DNA of 45,801 bases from Syntrophales bacterium (GTDB lineage Bacteria; Desulfobacterota; Syntrophia; Syntrophales; UBA5619): positions 1 to 45,801 of the forward strand of contig JALNYO010000030.1 in NCBI GenBank assembly GCA_023229765.1, given 5' to 3'. The position numbers and the translations under genes are program-made. This document shows, one piece after another, positions 32,657 to 40,674 of this stretch. Position 1 is the stretch's first letter, and every line of letters begins with the position of its first letter. A model generated the notes under the pieces. That model searched no databases and was not told the origin of the DNA. It was given only the letters and a program-made list of their open reading frames with translations.

Positions 32657-33178
32657 ATGACAGAACAGCTTTTAGGGGCAACTATTAAAACGACCAAGGG
32701 GGATATCCAAATTAAATTCTTTCCCGTCGAGGCGCCGCTCACGGTCCTCAATTTTATCAACCTTGCGGCACGGGGCTTTTATGACGGGCTTGCCTTCCAT
32801 CGGGTCATTCCTGATTTCATGATTCAGGGCGGTTGCCCGCTGGGGACGGGCACCGGCGGTCCCGGCTACCGTTTTCCGGACGAGTTTTCGCCAAGTCTCA
32901 AACATGACAAACCGGGCATCCTCTCAATGGCCAATGCCGGTCCTGGCACCAACGGCAGCCAGTTTTTCATCACCCATGTTCCGACCCCCTGGCTGAACAA
33001 CAAACACACCATCTTTGGCGAGGTTGCCGGAGCGGATAATCAAAACGTTGTAAACAGCATTGGCGTCGGCGACAAAATCGTTTCGATAGAGATCAGCGGC
33101 GACTACTCTGGATTGGCCGAAACAAACAAGCAGCAGCTTGAGGGCTGGAACTCTATCCTGGACGCAAAGAAAAAATAA
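32657..33178 (+). CDS. Cyclophilin-type peptidyl-prolyl isomerase
   Basis: The 173-residue protein is a cytoplasmic single-domain cyclophilin. It has LAFHRVIPDFMIQGG with the active-site Arg, GTNGSQFFITHVPTPWLNNK, and HTIFGEV. It catalyses cis-trans isomerisation of peptidyl-proline bonds during folding. There is no signal peptide, so it stays in the cytoplasm. The ATG has AAAAGGAG with ten bases spacing. It is a single-gene unit between repeat C and a convergent crotonase gene. Confidence 0.92.
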   Translation: MTEQLLGATIKTTKGDIQIKFFPVEAPLTVLNFINLAARGFYDGLAFHRVIPDFMIQGGCPLGTGTGGPGYRFPDEFSPSLKHDKPGILSMANAGPGTNGSQFFITHVPTPWLNNKHTIFGEVAGADNQNVVNSIGVGDKIVSIEISGDYSGLAETNKQQLEGWNSILDAKKK

Positions 33179-33228
33179 AGGGCTGAGCTGTCTTCCCGTT
33201 TTTTGTGAGATTGTTCATTGCGGCCTCT

Positions 33229-34095
33229 TTATTTACGTCCAGGCTTTATCGCTGCTTTTGGCTTCTTTTCATTCTGCGGACGATTCGTTTTGGGGGCAGC
33301 CTTTTTCTTTTTGAGCAGCCAGTGAGGTTTGCGCTTGGCGAGAAGATCGGCGAGCCCCCGTTGAAATTCCTCGCCGGCGCAGGCGTTGGCAAAACGAAGG
33401 GCGCTGTCTTCGCACAGTCCGGGGGTAATCGGGTCCCCAGCCGTTGACCGCAGCCAATCCTTGAGGCAAGCCTGGGCGTTGGGGGCGCCCTGAATGATTT
33501 TACCGATCAACTCGTTAATCCGGGCGTCGAGCTCCTCCGCAGGGGTGATGTCGGTCAAGAGCCCGGTGCGGTAGGCCTCGGCGGCGGCAAAAAGTTCGCC
33601 TGAGAGGAACCAGTGGCGCGCCGTCCGTTCTCCCACCGCTTTGAGCAAATAGGGGACAATCGTGGTTGGAAGCAGGCCGAAACGCAGATCAGAAAGCCCA
33701 AACTCCGCATTATAGTCGCTAACCGCCATATCGCAGGCGGCAACAAGCGCTGCACCGCCATTGACTGCAAAACCAGTAACGCGGGCGATCGTCGGCTTGG
33801 AGAGGTTATGGATGGTCTGCAGCAGTTTTGCCAGGCTCATCGCGTCAAGGCGATTTTTTTCCAAACTGTTTTCGGCGAGTTCCTGCAGCCTTTCCCTGTC
33901 CGCGCCGGCACAGAAGCACGCACCCGCTCCGGCGAGAACGACGATGCGAACTTCCTGATCGGCATCCAGCAACGAGAAGGCTTCCTCAAGCTCCTTGATC
34001 ATTGTTGCGTCGAGCGCATTTTGCCTCTCCGGACGGTTCATCCAGATGACCCCCACACCCTGTCTTATTTCCACCAGCAATGTTTTGTAAGTCAT
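33229..34095 (-). CDS. Enoyl-CoA hydratase, methylglutaconyl-CoA hydratase-like
   Basis: The 288-residue crotonase starts MTYKTLLVEIRQGVGVIWMN at 34095 (AGAGGTG close upstream; an ATG 21 bases earlier would lie in the tRNA terminator). Oxyanion-hole regions are GAGACFCAGADRERLQ and VTGFAVNGGAALVAACDMAV. The segment FGLSDLRFGLLPTTIVPYLL is like 3-methylglutaconyl-CoA or isohexenylglutaconyl-CoA hydratases, where SEVRLGLIPA is usual; here Asp replaces Glu. The last 30 residues are Lys/Pro-rich (LLKKKKAAPKTNRPQNEKKP), an unusual basic tail for the family. A role in leucine or isoprenoid acyl-CoA breakdown is possible. The tRNA terminator sits 20 bases upstream, so its expression source is unclear. 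Confidence 0.8.
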   Translation of the reverse strand: MTYKTLLVEIRQGVGVIWMNRPERQNALDATMIKELEEAFSLLDADQEVRIVVLAGAGACFCAGADRERLQELAENSLEKNRLDAMSLAKLLQTIHNLSKPTIARVTGFAVNGGAALVAACDMAVSDYNAEFGLSDLRFGLLPTTIVPYLLKAVGERTARHWFLSGELFAAAEAYRTGLLTDITPAEELDARINELIGKIIQGAPNAQACLKDWLRSTAGDPITPGLCEDSALRFANACAGEEFQRGLADLLAKRKPHWLLKKKKAAPKTNRPQNEKKPKAAIKPGRK

Positions 34096-34114
34096 ATTCA
34101 CCTCTATGGTTTGC

Positions 34115-34142
34115 AAAAAAGGGCTCCCCTTGGGAAGCCCTT
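34115..34142 (-). terminator. Terminator of the tRNA-Lys gene
   Basis: In the minus direction an AAGGGCTTCCC...GGGGAGCCCT hairpin is followed by a run of six T. It begins six bases after the tRNA 3' CCA and ends 20 bases before the crotonase start codon. Confidence 0.8.
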
Positions 34143-34147
34143 ATATT

Positions 34148-34223
34148 TGGTGGGTCGTGCGGGAATCGGACCCGCGACCAACGGATTAAAAGTCCGCTGC
34201 TCTACCAGCTGAGCTAACGACCC
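34148..34223 (-). tRNA. tRNA-Lys (anticodon UUU)
   Basis: The minus strand reads GGGTCGTTAGCTCAGCTGGT, then the anticodon arm GCGGA-CTTTTAA-TCCGT, then the T arm CGGGTTCGATTCCCG and an acceptor end ACGACCC-A-CCA. All four stems pair, the anticodon loop holds TTT, and CCA is encoded. The length is 76 bases. It has its own promoter (34244-34272) and terminator. Confidence 0.97.
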
Positions 34224-34243
34224 TCTGAAGTTCAGGCTGTGGG

Positions 34244-34272
34244 CTTTAACAGGAACGGCGTTTTCTTGTCAA
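34244..34272 (-). promoter_or_regulatory. Sigma-70 promoter of the tRNA-Lys gene
   Basis: TTGACA (34267-34272) is followed after 17 bases by TTAAAG (34244-34249). The tRNA 5' end lies 21 bases downstream, the usual distance for a short leader. Confidence 0.7.
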
Positions 34273-34302
34273 GCATTATATGAATTTTTCCATCCCCCCC
34301 GT

Positions 34303-35601
34303 TTAACCGGAGAAGGGGTCGTAAAGGGAGATCGTTTCTTCGCGGTCGGGGCCTACGGAGACAAGAGCCATCGGCACGCCGGTTATCTCTTCCAGCCGTT
34401 CGATATAGCGTCTCGTATTTTTGGGAAGGTCTTCCATTTTTTTTGCCTTCCGGATGTCTTCCGTCCAGCCGTCCAGCTCTTCGTAAACAGGCTGGCAGGA
34501 GGCAAGAACCCGCAAATTGGCGGGGACGGATTCGGTGAACTCCGCATTTGCTGATCTATATTCAGTGCAGACCTTTATTTTCTCAATTCCGGTCAGGACG
34601 TCGAGTTTTGTCAGGGCGATGCCGGTAATCCCCGAAAGGCGGATTGAATGGCGAACCAGAACAGTGTCGAGCCAGCCGCAACGGCGCTTACGGCCGGTTG
34701 TCGCGCCGAATTCCTGGCCGACCTGCTGCAGTCTCTCCCCAACCGCGTCTTTCAACTCGGTGGGAAAGGGTCCTTCTCCAACCCTTGTTGTGTAAGCCTT
34801 GCATATTCCAATAACATTCTGAATGGCCGCTGGTCCTACTCCTGTGCCGCAGGCGGCATTGCCGGAAACGGTGTTGGAAGATGTTACATATGGGAAGGTG
34901 CCGTGGTCGATATCAAGATGGGAGCCCTGTGCGCCTTCGAAGAGGATATTACTCCCCTTGTTCATCTCCTTTTGCAAAATGAGCGAGCAATCGGCCACGA
35001 GCGGCCTGATTTTTTCGCTGTAGGAGCGGTACTCCGCGAATATTGCCTCACCGTCGAGCGGTTCTTCGCCGAAGAGTTTAGTCAGATAGAAGTTTTTTTC
35101 TTCGATGTTTCGAATCAGTATTTCCCTGAAAACCTCTTCATCGAGAAGATCGCAGATGCGGATGCCGACCCTTGAGATTTTGTCCTCATAGCACGGTCCG
35201 ATGCCGCGGCCGGTAGTGCCGATTTTCTTGCCGACGCCGTGGGATTCACGGGCTACATCAATCCTGCGGTGGTAAGGCATGATGACATGCGCCTTTTCGC
35301 TGACGTAAAGCCGGACATCAGCCGGCAGGAGGCCCTGTTCCCGCAGACCGTCCAGTTCTTTGATCAGTACCCCCGGATCAATGACGACGCCGTTTCCGAT
35401 CATGCAGATCTTTCCGGCGTGGAGTATCCCTGAGGGGATGAGATGCATGATGATTTGTCTGCCTCCGATAACGAGGGTGTGGCCGGCGTTGTTGCCGCCT
35501 TGAAATCTCGCGACGACGTCGGCCTTTTCGGAATAAATATCGACAACCTTTCCCTTTCCCTCATCGCCCCACTGGGCGCCAACGATAACTGTATTTGCCA
35601 T
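34303..35601 (-). CDS. purA: PurA, adenylosuccinate synthetase
   Basis: The 432-residue enzyme joins IMP and aspartate with GTP to give adenylosuccinate, the first committed step to AMP. GDEGKGK (12-18), NNAGHTLVIGG, GTTGRGIGPCYEDKISR, EGAQGSHLDIDHGTFPYVTS and TTGRKRRCGWLD are all present. It starts with ATG after TTGGAG. It is read in the same direction as serA and serC upstream, so one transcript may carry serC-serA-purA, although the gap between serA and purA is about 157 bases. The upstream gap shows no gene. Confidence 0.95.
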   Translation of the reverse strand: MANTVIVGAQWGDEGKGKVVDIYSEKADVVARFQGGNNAGHTLVIGGRQIIMHLIPSGILHAGKICMIGNGVVIDPGVLIKELDGLREQGLLPADVRLYVSEKAHVIMPYHRRIDVARESHGVGKKIGTTGRGIGPCYEDKISRVGIRICDLLDEEVFREILIRNIEEKNFYLTKLFGEEPLDGEAIFAEYRSYSEKIRPLVADCSLILQKEMNKGSNILFEGAQGSHLDIDHGTFPYVTSSNTVSGNAACGTGVGPAAIQNVIGICKAYTTRVGEGPFPTELKDAVGERLQQVGQEFGATTGRKRRCGWLDTVLVRHSIRLSGITGIALTKLDVLTGIEKIKVCTEYRSANAEFTESVPANLRVLASCQPVYEELDGWTEDIRKAKKMEDLPKNTRRYIERLEEITGVPMALVSVGPDREETISLYDPFSG

Positions 35602-35758
35602 TTTTATGCTCCAATCTGATTGAATGACTGCAATGCAACACTTTCCAACGAGGCGGTTCTGTCACTTAAAATTTTTCCGTGATAAACAGGCCCGTACAGA
35701 CGCGGCGACTGATTAGCCCCGCTTTTGCCGCCGGTTTCCGCACTCGTGAAGCGGACCT

Positions 35759-37342
35759 TTACATCTCCAGCTCGTTTACGGACAAAATGTTGGGCAGATT
35801 TCGCAGCTTATCAACAACATCCGGCAAGACAACGCTGTCGGTCCCAAGTATTACCATTGCCCGGCCATCGATCTGTTCCCGGCTCAGGTTGAGGTGGGAA
35901 ATATTGACGCCGCTTTGACTGAGGATAGTGCCGATATTGCCGATTACCCCCGGTTTATCGTTGTTGTAAACTACAAACAGCCTGCCTTCAGGAATGACTT
36001 CGACGGTAAATTTGTTAATGCGGACGATGCGCGGTTCATTCCTTCCGAAAATGGCGCCTGCCGCGAATGCTTCTTCCTTTGCCGTCTTTACGGTAACGGA
36101 GATCATGCTGGTATAGTCTTTCACCTCATTGCTTTTGGACTCGACAACGCGTATTCCCCGTTCCTTGGCGATAAACGGCGCATTTATGAAATTTACGCTT
36201 TCGTTCAGGATGGGGGTCAGAAGTCCCTTCAGTAGGGAGATGGTGATTGGCGCCACGTTGTAGTTCAGGATCTCTCCGTTGTATTCGATGTCTACTTCCT
36301 CGATCGCCCCGGATACGAGCTGCGCCTCAAATTTCCCCAGTTTCTCCGCCAGCGTGAGATAGGGCTGAATGACCGTGAGGATCTCCGCGCTTACCGCCGG
36401 GAAATTAACTGCGCCGTTGATTTCGCCGGTTGTAAGATAGGCGCAGATCTGTTTGGCGATGGCCACTGCGACGTTGATCTGTGCCTCATCGGTTGAGGCC
36501 CCCAGGTGGGGAGTGCAGATTACGTTCTCCAGGGAAATGAGCGCCATGTTTTTTGTCGGCTCCTCTTCGAATACGTCAAGGGCGGCGCCGGCAATGCGTC
36601 CGGCAACAAGCGCTTCGTAGAGATCTTTTTCGTCGATAATTCCGCCGCGGGCGCAGTTTATGACACAGGCTTCTTTTTTCATCTTCTTGAAGGCCTCGGC
36701 GTTAATTACCCCGCGGGTTTCCTTGGTCATGGGGGTGTGAACGGAGATGAAATCGGCCGTTGTGAATATCTCGTCTAAGGACGCGAGCGTGATGCCCATT
36801 TTTTCCGCTGCTTCCGGCGAGATAAACGGGTCGTAGGCGATAACCCTCATCTTGAGTCCCAGGGCGCGGTCGGCAACGATTCCTCCGACACGACCAATTC
36901 CGACTATTCCGAGTGTCTTGTTGAGAAGCTCTCTGCCGGTAAACTTGCTCTTTTCCCATTTCCCGGCCTTCATGGAGGCTGTCGCCTGGGGAATCTTTCT
37001 GTTGAGGGCAAGCATCATCGCGATTGCATGCTCGCCTGTTGTAACGGAGTTGCCGCCAGGGGTGTTCATAACGATGATTCCCCGTTTGCTGGCCTCGGGG
37101 ATATCTACATTGTCAAGCCCGATTCCTGCCCGGCCGATGACCTTCAGCCGGCCGGCGAGCTCCATGACCTCAGCGGTAACCTTGGTCGCACTGCGAATTA
37201 TCAGCGCATCGTAATTGCCGATGACGGCCTTCAATTCCTCCGGGGTCATTTTTGTTCGAAAATCAAACTCTATCCCTTTGTTGCATTTTAATATTTCCAA
37301 CCCTTCCGGTGACAGATTATCACTGATTAGGACATTTTTCAT
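35759..37342 (-). CDS. serA: SerA, D-3-phosphoglycerate dehydrogenase (long form with ACT domain)
   Basis: The 527-residue enzyme oxidises 3-phosphoglycerate with NAD, the first step of serine synthesis. Residues 1-300 are the catalytic and NAD-binding domains: VGIGRVGGIVADRA (about 147-160), Arg232 in NCARGGIIDE, and His279 in CTPHLGAST. An intervening domain (ASB-like) lies at about 315-450, and a C-terminal ACT domain at about 455-527 (VVYNNDKPGVIGNIGTILSQ), probably serine-responsive. It starts after GGGGAGG. SerC lies 97 bases upstream in the same direction, which supports a serine operon. Confidence 0.95.
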   Translation of the reverse strand: MKNVLISDNLSPEGLEILKCNKGIEFDFRTKMTPEELKAVIGNYDALIIRSATKVTAEVMELAGRLKVIGRAGIGLDNVDIPEASKRGIIVMNTPGGNSVTTGEHAIAMMLALNRKIPQATASMKAGKWEKSKFTGRELLNKTLGIVGIGRVGGIVADRALGLKMRVIAYDPFISPEAAEKMGITLASLDEIFTTADFISVHTPMTKETRGVINAEAFKKMKKEACVINCARGGIIDEKDLYEALVAGRIAGAALDVFEEEPTKNMALISLENVICTPHLGASTDEAQINVAVAIAKQICAYLTTGEINGAVNFPAVSAEILTVIQPYLTLAEKLGKFEAQLVSGAIEEVDIEYNGEILNYNVAPITISLLKGLLTPILNESVNFINAPFIAKERGIRVVESKSNEVKDYTSMISVTVKTAKEEAFAAGAIFGRNEPRIVRINKFTVEVIPEGRLFVVYNNDKPGVIGNIGTILSQSGVNISHLNLSREQIDGRAMVILGTDSVVLPDVVDKLRNLPNILSVNELEM

Positions 37343-37439
37343 CGCTTTTCCTCCCCGTGCAATTATTTTAAAGATGCAATTTATTCATATAAAAAAGTCT
37401 TTTCGTTGTTTGAAACTACACTCTTTCCCGAAGCGGCCA

Positions 37440-38567
37440 TTATAACCCGGCAATTTTTTCCCGGTAAACCTTTTCCAGCTCAGCCAGGGCGAAGCTTATA
37501 TCCGCCGGTTCAATGGTGGGGCCGCACCATAGACGGAAGCCCGGAGGGGCGTCCTTGTAGGAGTTCATGTCGTAGGCGGCTTTTCTCTTCGCCATCTCCG
37601 ACGATATCTCTTTGAGGAATTTGGCCTGCTCTGCCAGGGGAAGGGCCTGCACTTGCGGGCTCACAACAGAAAGGCAAACAGATGTGGTGGAACGCGTCTC
37701 GGGCGCTTCGGCCAGAAAGGCAATCCAGTCGTTGGCTGCCGACCATTTTTCTACGATCTGGAAATTTTCCCTGCTCCGCTTGATCAACCCGGCCAGGCCG
37801 ATTTTTCCGGCCCATTTCAGGGCGTCGAGGTAATCTTCGACGCACAGAAGCGACGGGGTATTGATCGTGCTGGCCTCGAAGATCGTCTGGTTTATTTTTC
37901 CACCTTTTTTCATCCGGAATATTTTGGGAAGCGGCCAGGGAGGATCATAAGATTCAAGCCTTTCAACAGCGCGGGGGCTTAGCGCCAGCATGCCATGCGC
38001 AGCTTCGCCGCCCAGACATTTCTGCCAGGAAAAGGTCAGGACATCCACCTTGTCCCATTGTATCGGCATCGCGAAGGCGGCGCTTGTCGCGTCACAGAAG
38101 GAAAGTCCCTTGCGGTCGGACGGTATCCAGTCCCAATTCGGAATTTTGACGCCGCTAGTGGTGCCGTTGGCGACAAAGATTACATCGTTCTCCCAGTTGA
38201 CGGTGGCAAGAGCGGGGATTTTCCCGTAGTCCGCCCGGATTACCGTCGGGCTCAGTTTTAACTGTTTGGCGACGTCGGTCGCCCAGCCCTCGGAAAAACT
38301 CTCCCAGACCAGAACGGTTACCGCCCGTGTTCCCAGCAGGCTCCACATGGCGGCCTCAAAAGCCCCGGTGTCCGATGCCGGCATTATTCCCAGAAGATAA
38401 TGATCAGGGATTTCAAGGATTTTTCGTGTTTCGTTGATGGCGTCTTGAAGTTTTCCCTTGCCCAGCGTGGAGCGGTGGGAACGGCCCACTGCCGCGTCCT
38501 TCAGGGCGTCGAGGTTCCATCCCGGCCTCTTGCTGCAGGGGCCGGAGCCGAAATTAGGATTTGTCAT
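37440..38567 (-). CDS. serC: SerC, phosphoserine aminotransferase
   Basis: The 375-residue PLP enzyme converts 3-phosphohydroxypyruvate and glutamate to phosphoserine. The PLP lysine is K183 in LTFSWQKCLGG. Other features are NFGSGPCSKRPGWNLD, RSHRSTLGKGKLQDAINETR, SDTGAFEAAMWSLLGTR and FVANGTTSGVKIP. The start GPCSKRPGW and the GRSHRS motif mark the longer type known from alphaproteobacteria and methanogens, different from the E. coli enzyme. Start supported by AAAGGAG. It is the first gene of the serC-serA-(purA) group. Confidence 0.93.
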   Translation of the reverse strand: MTNPNFGSGPCSKRPGWNLDALKDAAVGRSHRSTLGKGKLQDAINETRKILEIPDHYLLGIMPASDTGAFEAAMWSLLGTRAVTVLVWESFSEGWATDVAKQLKLSPTVIRADYGKIPALATVNWENDVIFVANGTTSGVKIPNWDWIPSDRKGLSFCDATSAAFAMPIQWDKVDVLTFSWQKCLGGEAAHGMLALSPRAVERLESYDPPWPLPKIFRMKKGGKINQTIFEASTINTPSLLCVEDYLDALKWAGKIGLAGLIKRSRENFQIVEKWSAANDWIAFLAEAPETRSTTSVCLSVVSPQVQALPLAEQAKFLKEISSEMAKRKAAYDMNSYKDAPPGFRLWCGPTIEPADISFALAELEKVYREKIAGL

Positions 38568-38774
38568 ACGAGGCTCCTTTCATGAAAAGAAAGAACAGAG
38601 ATTTGTAAAAAAATGAATTGTGCATCATCCTCAATGATGTTTTTAAGTATTTTCTGTTTTTGATACGTATATCCTCTTCGATTGAGTATGCCGCAATCCT
38701 CCAGTTACAGGTAACCTACATAATCAGCTTTGAGTGAATATCAGGATTATCGTAATTATTCAAGTGGATATTGG

Positions 38775-38803
38775 TTGACGCCGGACAATCTAAAGGGTAT
38801 TAG
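38775..38803 (+). promoter_or_regulatory. Sigma-70-like promoter of radA
   Basis: TTGACG (38775-38780) is followed after 17 bases by TATTAG (38798-38803), 33 bases before the radA GTG. The other part of the 270-base serC-radA gap shows only an A/T-rich stretch. Confidence 0.6.
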
Positions 38804-38836
38804 TTTAACACATTTACGGCATGCAGGAGGGTATTC

Positions 38837-40228
38837 GTGAAAACAGAGATTACCGTTAATAAAAAAATTAAGACTGTGTTTTTCTGCAGCAACTGCGGAC
38901 AGCAGGCCCCCAAATGGCTGGGTCGCTGTCCCACTTGCGGCGAGTGGAACACCTTTGTCGAGGAGGAGCTGCAAAGCGATTCCGCTTGCAAAACTTCTGA
39001 ATTCCGCTTGAACGGTGTTCCCCAATCCATTGAGGCGATTGAAGCGAAAGATGGGGAGCGTCTGCTGACGGGAATCGCCGAATTGGACCGGGTTTTGGGA
39101 GGCGGCATTGTCGGCGGCTCGGCGGTTCTGATTGGCGGTGATCCGGGAATTGGAAAATCTACGCTCCTTTTGCAGGTTCTGGAGAAGCTGGCAGAAAAAG
39201 GGCTGCCGGTTCTCTACGTCTCCGGCGAGGAATCGGCCCGCCAGATAAAGCTTCGGGGAAAACGTCTTGGGGCAGCGGCCAAGGATCTTTTGATCCTGGT
39301 TGAGGTAGAATTAGAGAGCATTCTGGCCCGTCTGTCTGAGGTAAAACCGGCGGTGGCCGTCATCGATTCGATACAAACCATCTATTCGACAGCTTTTTCT
39401 TCTGCGCCGGGAAGTGTCGGGCAGGTGCGCGAGGCGGCCGGTAAACTGATTCTCTTCGCCAAAAAAACAGGCATCCCGATTTTTCTTGTCGGTCATGTAA
39501 CGAAGGACGGTTCAATTGCCGGTCCCAAAATTCTCGAACACATGGTTGATACGGTGCTCTATTTTGAAGGCGATTCCGGTCACGCCTATCGCATTGTCCG
39601 GTGCATAAAAAATCGCTTCGGGCCCACCCATGAAATCGGGGTGTTCGAGATGCGGGACACCGGCCTGGCCGAGGTTGCCAACCCATCGGCCTTTTTTCTC
39701 GCCGAACGTCCCGAGGGGGTGGCGGGATCGATTGTCGTCCCGAGCATGGAGGGAAGCCGGCCGATTTTGGTTGAGGTGCAGTCGCTGGTCAGTGCGACCA
39801 GCTTCGGAATGCCGAGAAGAACGGCGATCGGTGTTGATCATAACCGGGTTTCGCTGCTTACGGCGGTGATGGACAAGATCTGCGGGATCCATGTTGCCAA
39901 CAGCGACATTTTTCTCAATGTGGCAGGCGGGGTAAAAATTGACGAGACAGCGACGGATTTGGGGATTGTCGCGGCGATTGCCTCCAGTTTTCTCAATAGG
40001 CCCATTGCGGCAGGCACCGTTGTTTTTGGAGAGGTTGGCCTGACCGGGGAAATTCGCGGGGTTTCGCAGACTGAATTTCGGATAAAAGAGGCCGCCCGCA
40101 TGGGATTTAAACGGTGTATTTTTCCGGGAAACAGGCAACCCGAGGTGATGTCGTCAGATAAATCGAGGATTGGCATTGAACTCATTCCGATCCGTTCGCT
40201 GGGCGAGCTGATAGAAAGTATTTTTTGA
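38837..40228 (+). CDS. radA: RadA (Sms), DNA repair / branch-migration ATPase
   Basis: The 463-residue protein begins with GTG after AGGAGG. It has a zinc finger (C17, C20, C31, C34 in FFCSNCGQQAPKWLGRCPTC), a RecA-like ATPase with Walker A GGDPGIGKST (about 100-109), the KNRFG motif (258-262), and a C-terminal Lon-protease-like domain (VNVAGGVKIDETATDLGIVA with no protease Ser/Lys dyad expected). It processes recombination intermediates. It is complete and transcribed from its own promoter; groES follows 127 bases downstream. Confidence 0.95.
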   Translation: MKTEITVNKKIKTVFFCSNCGQQAPKWLGRCPTCGEWNTFVEEELQSDSACKTSEFRLNGVPQSIEAIEAKDGERLLTGIAELDRVLGGGIVGGSAVLIGGDPGIGKSTLLLQVLEKLAEKGLPVLYVSGEESARQIKLRGKRLGAAAKDLLILVEVELESILARLSEVKPAVAVIDSIQTIYSTAFSSAPGSVGQVREAAGKLILFAKKTGIPIFLVGHVTKDGSIAGPKILEHMVDTVLYFEGDSGHAYRIVRCIKNRFGPTHEIGVFEMRDTGLAEVANPSAFFLAERPEGVAGSIVVPSMEGSRPILVEVQSLVSATSFGMPRRTAIGVDHNRVSLLTAVMDKICGIHVANSDIFLNVAGGVKIDETATDLGIVAAIASSFLNRPIAAGTVVFGEVGLTGEIRGVSQTEFRIKEAARMGFKRCIFPGNRQPEVMSSDKSRIGIELIPIRSLGELIESIF

Positions 40229-40257
40229 CGGGCGGCGAAAATTTTTTTGCTCGCGAC

Positions 40258-40285
40258 TTGACAGAGCGGAATCGATGCATATCAT
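40258..40285 (+). promoter_or_regulatory. Promoter of groES-groEL
   Basis: TTGACA (40258-40263) is followed after 16 bases by TATCAT (40280-40285), about 70 bases before groES. I see no CIRCE inverted repeat and no good sigma-32 motif. Confidence 0.55.
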
Positions 40286-40355
40286 ATCGCCGATTACTGG
40301 GTTAATCAAAAATCATAAGCTTAAAATTAATAAAGATGAAAGGAGAGGATAGACA

Positions 40356-40646
40356 GTGAAAATCAGACCATTGCAGGACAGATTGATCGTCAAGCGCGTT
40401 GACGAGGAAGAGAAAAGCAAGGGGGGAATAATAATTCCCGATACCGCAAAGGAGAAGCCTATGGAGGGCTTGGTAGTTGCGGTAGGCAAAGGCAAGAAAA
40501 CCGATGAAGGCAAATTGATCCCGATGGATGTCAAAGAGGGCAACAGGGTTCTGTTCGGGAAGTACTCCGGCACCGAGGTCAAAATTGACGGCCAGGAGCT
40601 TTTAATCATGCGCGAGGATGATATCCTCGGTATCCTTGAAAAATAA
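40356..40646 (+). CDS. groES: GroES co-chaperonin
   Basis: The 96-residue protein is a typical GroES: MKIRPLQDRLIVKRVDEEEK, SKGGIIIPDTAKEKPMEGLV (the mobile loop), then VLFGKYSGTEVKIDGQELLI and EDDILGILEK. It caps the GroEL ring. The ATG-like start is GTG with GAGAGG upstream. It is followed by groEL after 28 bases, as one operon. Confidence 0.96.
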   Translation: MKIRPLQDRLIVKRVDEEEKSKGGIIIPDTAKEKPMEGLVVAVGKGKKTDEGKLIPMDVKEGNRVLFGKYSGTEVKIDGQELLIMREDDILGILEK

Positions 40647-40674
40647 TTAATGAAATATTAGGGAGGAAAGATAG

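Noticed and set aside
40229..40355. Search for a CIRCE element or sigma-32 promoter before groES.
   Set aside because: No TTAGCACTC-type inverted repeat or CTTGAAA/CCCCAT pair is seen; only a sigma-70-like promoter fits.
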